Assembly (NCBI RefSeq): GCF_933775445.1
Contig: NC_065876.1
Span: forward strand, 22,444,001 to 22,508,000
Length of the DNA stretch: 64,000 bases
Reading direction: 5' to 3'
Source: Argentina anserina
Lineage: Eukaryota > Streptophyta > Magnoliopsida > Rosales > Rosaceae
Shown in pieces: positions 57,927-64,000 of the stretch (its first letter is position 1; every line of letters starts with the position of its first letter). The translations under genes were made by a program, and so were the position numbers. Below the pieces are notes generated by a model that had not been told where the DNA came from, searched no databases, and was given only the letters and a program-made list of their open reading frames with translations.

Positions 57927-58361
57927 ATGGGCAAATCCATTGTGAGGCCCTCTGTGAGAATGATCCAGCTCAAGAAAAAGGTTGAAGCCATGAAAAAAGG
58001 CAAGGGAAAGCAGGCAATTACCATCAAGAACTTTCCAATTGCCATCGAGAACTTGCCACCAAGCTCTTCCACCTCCACTCTGAGTGAAGATGATGAGGAT
58101 GATTATACTACAAGACCCACAAGTCCGATCAAATCCACTATGAGGGATCTTTTAAATGAAGCGAAAAACATATTGGACGAGAAAAGGAGCATAGAATTGA
58201 AGCGCAAAATTGAAGAGGAACAGAAAAGAAGGATCCGTGAACGACAATTGTTCAAGATTCAAATTGAAGAGGTCGAAAGAAGGGCCATTGAAACACCTCT
58301 GTTTCAAGACAATGCAACACTGATGCCCCAATTTTACAGTCTCATTTTCGATTGTAGTTGA
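57927..58361 (+). CDS. unrecognised small charged protein (144 aa)
   Basis: An ATG-started frame after a long CT-rich leader typical of plant genes, ending TAG-free with a TGA stop at 58359-58361. The protein has a basic N-terminus (MGKSIVRPSVRMIQLKKK), an acidic Ser/Thr patch (SEDDEDDY), and a strongly helical, charged stretch (about residues 75-120, KRKIEEEQKRRIRERQ) that should form a coiled coil. There is no signal peptide or membrane segment. I do not recognise the family. It may be a real single-exon gene, a fragment of a larger coiled-coil protein, or a retrocopy; leader and coding composition favour a gene. AT-rich 3' flank with TTGAATGAAA near 58480 may hold the poly(A) signal. Confidence 0.55.
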   Translation: MGKSIVRPSVRMIQLKKKVEAMKKGKGKQAITIKNFPIAIENLPPSSSTSTLSEDDEDDYTTRPTSPIKSTMRDLLNEAKNILDEKRSIELKRKIEEEQKRRIRERQLFKIQIEEVERRAIETPLFQDNATLMPQFYSLIFDCS

Positions 58362-58617
58362 TTATATGTGTTAGTTGTTAGTGTTTATACAAAGTTAGGG
58401 CTATGTTCAAGGACTCTTTTTGTAGATTTCTGAATCTTTGGTCAATGCACCAATTACACTACATTGTACATCAATTTTTATTGAATGAAATGAACTAAAT
58501 TTCAATTGCCCTATCTCTACTCTTAGCATACCTAGAGATGCATAGAAGATTAGAATTGAAAAACAGTCTCATAAGTCTCACTACTAGTTTACTGCTATAG
58601 CTATCTCACCGGCCTTT

Positions 58618-59400
58618 TCAACCAATAGTTATTTCACTATATTCAACATCAATTTTTATTTGCCGCTGCTCAAGTAGTAGTTTTTCCCAAAGTTTTAGCC
58701 TGGAACACACCTTCATAAGCTCACAGCGATATATTTCAGTGTCGCTGCTTGAAACAGGAGGAAAACATGTAACATATTAGAAAGCTGGCACCATGCAATG
58801 AAGACATGATTTCAATAATGTTCAACGTTATGCTAACTTTCAAAACTTAAAATAATTCCCTAATAGAGATGAAACATTATGCAACAGAGATTGGCAAGAC
58901 ACATAAACATCTAAATCAATTAAGCAAACAGGAATTATGCCTTGATTCTTTGCCATTAACTATATCACCATGCATGCAGAAGCTAGCTTTATAGGTGAAC
59001 AGTATTTTTAGTTACTCAACATGATGAGGGCGCTACTTGCAAGGACTAAGTTGATCATCGATTCCTTAAGCAGCTTATATCCTTGGTGAGTTCGTCAATC
59101 TTATTCTTTTAGAAAAAATGACACTATCAACTTTTCTGAGCTGATCAGCTCGATCATCCTTCATTAGCTGTGATGCAGCCTCCATGGGACCAATTTGCTA
59201 TTCAAGATAACTATGTTGTGAACTCAATTTGCCGATCTGTTCAAATAAAAATTTGTATTAATATAGCTTCTCAAATATACACAAAGTTTGCAATCCACAT
59301 TAAGAATTACCTCTTTCCGGATTTAAGCTACTCCGAGTGTGCAATTGCCTTTTCAGAGGTTTGCGTCTTGGCTTCATCAGCAATTTGTTGGCAGATATAG
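58618..59400 (-). pseudogene. possible coiled-coil gene remnant, minus strand
   Basis: Short minus-strand stretches look exon-like. 58747-58618 follows a TTTCAAG acceptor and encodes about 42 residues (SSSDTEIYRCELMKVCSRL, then a Glu/Gln/Leu-rich part) to a stop. Other pieces near 59040-59200 (KIDELTKDI, QLRKVDSVIFSK) and 59330-59390 (QQIADEAKTQTSEKAIA) resemble coiled-coil protein segments but are broken by stops. No continuous model could be built, and the remainder of 58480-59468 shows nothing. Confidence 0.3.
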
Positions 59401-59468
59401 TCTAATTTATACTGGAAGGCTCCCTGGTGGCATCTGTAGTTTCTTCTGACACTTTTGCAGTACAAATG

Positions 59469-59570
59469 TGTCGGCGTGAATCACGGAGTAATTTGTGGTT
59501 AGCTTAGGCTATATATAGGATCGATCTGTGTATGAATTAAAAGAGCAATAACAAGCAATAATCTTTCACT
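59469..59570 (+). repeat. 5' LTR of copia copy 2 (102 bp)
   Basis: Starts TGTCGGCGTGAATCACGG, comparable to TGTTAGCGTGATT of copy 1, and ends CTTTCACT before the primer site. The left edge is inferred by comparison and could be two bases earlier. Confidence 0.65.
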
Positions 59571-59582
59571 TGGCATCAGAGC
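59571..59582 (+). other. primer-binding site, initiator tRNA-Met like
   Basis: TGGCATCAGAGC; one base different (C for T) from the usual TGGTATCAGAGC. Confidence 0.8.
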
Positions 59583-60312
59583 CAATCTTCTGTTTTCTGT
59601 GTTTTTTTTTTCTTGTTTTTTCCGGCCGGTCCTCGTGCTCATCGCTGCCTCCTCCGTCTGGCTCCGTCCTCCGTCTGGCTCCGTCCTCCGTCCGGCTCCG
59701 TCCTCCGTCCGGCTCCGTCACCACTGCCTCCGGCGCTCCTCGACGTCGCCGTTCATCCTCCCTGCCCCCCCCCCCACCCCCGACAACGCCGACCTCCGGT
59801 GCTGCTGCTCTCCGACGCCGCTCGACCCGGAGTCGCCGTCCGCTCCGCACTCGACCCGACGTCGCCGTCCGCTCCTCAGTCGCCGTTCCTCGACCCAACG
59901 TCGCTGCTCTTCGGCCGCTGTTATTTTTTCTCGACTCGGCCTCTCTGCACCGCCCGACCCGGTTTTATTCCACCCGGCCCAACTTTGATCCGGTCAACTC
60001 GACCCGACCCGGTCCGGCCAGAAGCAGTAGCCTTTTTTCTTATCAGTGCATACTCACCATCAGTGCAAGTGCAACGGAGACAGATTCTTCTCCATTTTAT
60101 GTGTTTTTTTTTTTTGCTTCATCGAGTTGTTCCAAAGGGGCATTGGATTCTCACCAATGTTTGTGTTACTCAAGCCGACATTCTCGCTTCCGCTTCGTCC
60201 ACCCCCGCTCGCGCGGTTGCTTCCCCCTAGGCGGAACGCTCCCCTACCGATGCATTTTTACATCCCACAGCTTCGGTCTAAATCCCTGATTTCTTACATT
60301 GTTTATTTTTCA
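59583..60312 (+). other. copia copy 2 leader, GC-rich
   Basis: Contains several CTCCGTCCTCCGTCYGG units (59650-59720) and a C-run of about 13 at 59766. Overlapping frames are open on both strands because of this composition and show no product. It has no counterpart of this length in copy 1. Confidence 0.6.
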
Positions 60313-61383
60313 ATGGGTTCTAGACACGAAACGGAGGGTTCTCAGCTCCCTGATGTTCCGACATTCGAAGTGTATGTCAAAGGTTCTGACAGTGGTTCAT
60401 TTGGGGGTGCCAAACTCAATGGGACTAATTTCCGTAAATGGAAACGACTTATGGCTGCTCATCTTCGAGGCATGCACAAGATGGGGCATGTCACCGGCGT
60501 CACTATGGCTCCTAGTCCTGAGGATATTGTTGCCTACAATAAATGGGATGACGACGATAGTTTTGTCATGTCCGTCCTGTGGAAAGCTATGAATGATGAG
60601 ATAGTTGATCTGGTGGAGTCATGTGCCACTGCGCAGGCAATATGGGAGACACTGGCCGACTTATATACTAATGACTCTGATTTCATACAAGTTCATGAGT
60701 TAATGTGCACAGCTTTGGCAATACACCAGGATGGGCAACCAATGGTGCACTATTTCACAAAACTAAAGAATATTTGGGCTGAGATTGATGTAAAACGTCC
60801 TTGCATGATCAAAAATCAAGAGGATATTGTTTGGTACCAAAAGGAGAAGGAGCTTGAGCAAGTTCACCATTTCCTGAAAGGTCTTGATGCAGAGCATACC
60901 AGTGCGAAAGGCGAATTGCTCCGAATGACCGAACCACTTAGCCTACTCACCGCTTTCACCTATATCCGAAATGATGAGTCTCAGCAAGAGAGTATTCTTC
61001 AGGCACCAGCTGTCATTTCCAGTCTTACTGTTCATGCTCGTTCTCCGGCCCCACTCCTTCCGCAAGCAACTTCAGCTCCCCTTCATCGACAAGGACCACC
61101 ACCAGGCTTCGGGAATCAGCCCCGCCCTCCTTGCTCTTATTTCCATGATCCTAACCATGCTCGTGCGACATGTTGGAAATTGTATCCACATCTTAGGCCT
61201 AAGAGGCCTCAGTATCGTCCACAGGTAAAAGCAGCTATTCAATTAGTTATGGAACCAGATATCTATGGCGTGGTTGGACATGATCATCATACCGCTGGAG
61301 AAGCACCTACAGCCTCCATGGTTGGTCGTGGTCAAATTGGTATGTCTTTCAATATTTCTCACTTTGTTAGTTTTGATACATGA
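60313..61383 (+). CDS. copia Gag (copy 2)
   Basis: Open from ATG (MGSRHETEG) to TGA, 356 residues. It has the copia gag pattern: a LNGTNFRKWKRLM start, a UBN2-type middle (WETLADLY, KNIWAEID), and a region ahead of the protease with a zinc knuckle. That knuckle is damaged: the second cysteine is Phe (CSYFHDPNHARATC) where copy 1 has CSYCH. The TGA at the end is at the same codon as in copy 1. This Gag may fold but probably binds RNA poorly. Confidence 0.8.
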   Translation: MGSRHETEGSQLPDVPTFEVYVKGSDSGSFGGAKLNGTNFRKWKRLMAAHLRGMHKMGHVTGVTMAPSPEDIVAYNKWDDDDSFVMSVLWKAMNDEIVDLVESCATAQAIWETLADLYTNDSDFIQVHELMCTALAIHQDGQPMVHYFTKLKNIWAEIDVKRPCMIKNQEDIVWYQKEKELEQVHHFLKGLDAEHTSAKGELLRMTEPLSLLTAFTYIRNDESQQESILQAPAVISSLTVHARSPAPLLPQATSAPLHRQGPPPGFGNQPRPPCSYFHDPNHARATCWKLYPHLRPKRPQYRPQVKAAIQLVMEPDIYGVVGHDHHTAGEAPTASMVGRGQIGMSFNISHFVSFDT

Positions 61384-64000
61384 ATTATTGATTCTGGTGC
61401 ATCTGATCATATGGCTTATGACAAATCTTATTTTACCGTATTGTCCCCTCCACCCGTACCATATGTTACTAATGCTAATGGTGAGGCATTCCCCGTGTTA
61501 GGAACATGGTCCGTTCGTATTACTCCCACCATAGAGCTTCACAATGTGCTCTATGTACCTGCTTTATCTCATCATTTGATATCTATTCCCCAACTAAACG
61601 ATGATGCTCAGTGTTCTGTAACCTTTTTTCCTATGTATGTGGTATTTCAGGATCTTCTCACCAGACGGGTAATTGATCGGGGGTCTCTGAGGGGCCGGTT
61701 GTTTAATTTGGATCTGACATACGCTGGGGAAAAACCAGGGGGACAGTCTCAGACCGCTTTACTCTCCACTTCTGACAAGCTAAGTGAAGTTTGGTTATGA
61801 CATCGTCGCTTAGGACATCTATCTTTTAGTGTTATGAAAAAATACATGCCTACTTTGTTTATTTGTGTGGACGAGTCTTTTTTACGTCGTGAGACATGTG
61901 TTTTGGGCAAGAGTCATCAATCTACTTATTCCCCTAGTACTTCTACTAAAAGTATTCTTCCTTTTGAATTAATTCATTCTGATGTTTGGGGACCCTCTAA
62001 AGAGTCTATTGTGTCAGGAATGCGATATTTTGTGTCATTTATTGATGATTGCACACGTGTTTCATGGATTGTTCTTTTTAAAAATAAAGATGAGGTTTTT
62101 CCAGCTTTTCGTGCCTTCCATGCCTCTGTCCAAACACAATATAATGCCACCATTCGAGTTTTTCGTTCTGATAATGGGGGGGGGGAGGAATATGTGAGTC
62201 ATGTCTTTCAGGAGTTCTTTAACACACACGGAATTATTCATCAAACAACGTGTCCTTATACACCTGAGCAAAATGGGGTTTCTAAAAGAAAAAATTGTCA
62301 TTTACTTGATATGGCTCGGTGTATTCTTTTTAGTGCCAATATGCCTAAATACCTTTGGGGTGATGTTTTCATTACTTCCGCCCATCTCATTAAACGTCTT
62401 CCATCTCGTGTCATTCAAGAAAAAGTTCCCTATGAGGTGCTTGCATCTCATGTCTCATTACCCTCTTTTCATAATCTTCTTGCCCGTGTTTTCGGTTGTG
62501 TTGCTTTTGTTCATCTTCCACCACATCAGCGGTCTAAATTGGATGCCCGGGCAGTTAAATGTGTGTTTGTTGGGTATGGAAGACATCAGAAAAGGTACCG
62601 GTGCTATCATCCCCACACCCGGAAGTACTATGTCACTATGGATGTTACTTTATTTATGACATGAGTTATTTTTCCTCTTCTGATACTGCTCGGGCTCTTG
62701 CCAAATAGGTCTACTCGGGGTCAGCCAAAAAAAATATGAACGTACCCTTTAGGCTAAAGCTAAGTATCATGTGGCAAATTTTATATCTACCAAAAGATTA
62801 TCTAAGTCATATGAGTCTTTTCTGGATCAAATATCTACTGTATCAGTACCTAACAAAGTGTATGATGCATTGGGAGATCCAAAATAGAGGAAAGCAATTG
62901 AGGAAAAGATGGACGCATTACAAAAGAACAATACTTGTGAGCTTGTATCTCCACCACATGACAAGAAGGTTGTAGGATGTCGTTAGGTGTTTACAGTAAA
63001 ACATAATCCAGATGGGTCAGTAAGCTAGTATAAAGCACGCCTAGTAGCGAAGGGGTTCACCCAGACATATGACATAAATTATGATGAGACATTTGCACCT
63101 GTTGCAAAGATAAACACTATTCGGGTATTGCTCTCTTTTGCTGTTAACTTGAACTGGCCTCTTAAGCAGTTTGATGTTAAGAATGCATTCCTTCGTGGAG
63201 AACTAACAGATGAAGTATACATGGATCTTCCGCCTGGATATGTGGCCGCTTCTCCAAGTAACTTTGTATGCAGATTGAGAAAGTCTTTGTATGGCCTTAA
63301 ACAATCACCTCGTGCTTGGTTTGGAAGATTCTCACAATTCATGAGGAAAATTGGCTATAGACAGAGTAATTCAGACCACACGTTATTTCTCAAACATCAA
63401 AAAGGGAAGGTAACAACCCTAATTATATATGTTGATGATATGGTAGTTACTGGGAATGATACTGTTGAGGTGGATAGATTACAAAAACAGCTTGCCACAG
63501 AGTTTGAGATGAAGGACCTAGGTACACTCAAGTACTTTTTAGGCATTGAAGTAGCCCGGGGAAGTGATGGTATCTATCTGTGTCAAAGGAAGTATATCCT
63601 TGATCTACTAACAGAGACATGTATGTTAGACTGCACTCCCATTGATACTCCTATTGAGCAGAACCATCAGTTAGCAGAGTATCCAGATTAAGTCCCTACT
63701 GAAAACCTCGTTATCAGAGGCTAGTTGGACGCCTGATTTATCTATCACATACCAGACCAGATGTTGCATATGCAGTAAGTGTAGTGAGTCAGTTCATGCA
63801 TAATCCCAGTGAGGACCACATGGATGCTGTTGTAAGGATCTTGAGGTACTTGAAGTCAGCTCCAGGGAGAGGAGTAATGTTCTTTAATCACAATAATATC
63901 TTTGAAATTTGTGGCTTCACAGATGCAGACTGGGCTGGAAATATTACAGATCGAAGATCCACATCAGTGTACTTTACCTTTGTTGGGGGGTAATCTTGTT
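61384..64000 (+). pseudogene. copia pol remnant (copy 2)
   Basis: Protease (DSGASDH, about 61390) and a pre-integrase segment end at a TGA (about 61798). The integrase core (HSDVWGP, FIDDCTR, SDNGGGEEY) is open from 61834 to 62664, where a one-base loss causes a stop. About 350 bp present in copy 1 are missing at about 62695. Reverse transcriptase then has TAG codons near 62885, 62985 and 63026 before a long open part (63128-63691) with intact YGLKQ and YVDD (63430). A stop near 63690 and a shift follow. The RNase H start (GFTDADWAG) is reached at about 63925. Confidence 0.88.

Larger units (their letters stand above)
59469..64000 (+). mobile_element. Ty1/copia retrotransposon, defective, runs off the window (copy 2)
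   Basis: Same family as copy 1 but with a complete gag. Order: LTR, primer site, GC-rich leader, gag, protease, integrase, (deletion), reverse transcriptase, start of RNase H. The 3' LTR lies beyond 64000. Confidence 0.88.

Noticed and set aside
59570..60230. Overlapping long frames in the copia leader as genes
   Set aside because: They arise from GC-rich CCGTCC repeats, occur on both strands, and lie upstream of a clear gag start.

Overview
The window reads as nuclear DNA of a flowering plant, most likely a eudicot. It has intron-split genes of plant families, a U6 snRNA gene with a plant-type upstream sequence element, and many LTR retrotransposons. Rosaceae is a guess from the general look of the repeats and is not proven. 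I see no prokaryotic, organellar or CRISPR structure. I also find no convincing undescribed biological system. The most interesting material is the structure and possible expression mode of a very young retrotransposon array and several complex repeats.

Gene-bearing part (1-20.3 kb). The 3' part of an RMR-type PA-TM-RING sorting receptor gene (+) runs into the window from the left. A five-exon PDI-like 5-2 gene (-) follows at 5.3-9.75 kb. Next come the C-terminal remnant of an F-box-associated gene (-), with an intronless, broken copy of cytosolic glutamyl-tRNA synthetase (+) directly abutting it. An intact U6 snRNA gene (-) lies at 16.0-16.1 kb beside a diverged duplication. A single-exon AP-3 complex delta subunit gene (-) fills 17.3-20.1 kb. 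The RMR and AP-3 products both act in traffic to the vacuole and PDIL5-2 acts in the ER/secretory path, but nothing suggests co-regulation.

Repeat-rich part (20.3-38.6 kb). A non-autonomous Mutator-like element with a perfect 9-bp target duplication carries a 12-bp minisatellite of about 750 bp. A minus-strand Tat-like LTR element follows, with a complete LTR and a tRNA-Asp primer site but no gag-pol. Then come two tandem-repeat arrays (about 190 bp and 65 bp units). A decayed Ty1/copia element (target duplication CATTT) sits among the exons of an unrecognised plus-strand gene.

Ty3/gypsy array (38.6-57.2 kb). This is an LTR-internal-LTR-internal-LTR array of a chromodomain (Tekay/Del-like) element. 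It has two intact polyprotein genes that differ at two residues, three LTRs of about 3 kb, and one shared target duplication (ATGGT) at the outer ends. That layout is what unequal recombination after a single insertion leaves. The LTR and leader contain good splice signals that could produce a spliced mRNA lacking the primer-binding site.

Right end (57.2-64 kb). A small gene for an unrecognised charged, coiled-coil protein is followed by weak minus-strand exon remnants. A second copia element of the same family as the first runs off the end of the window. The two copia copies share two in-frame TGA codons.
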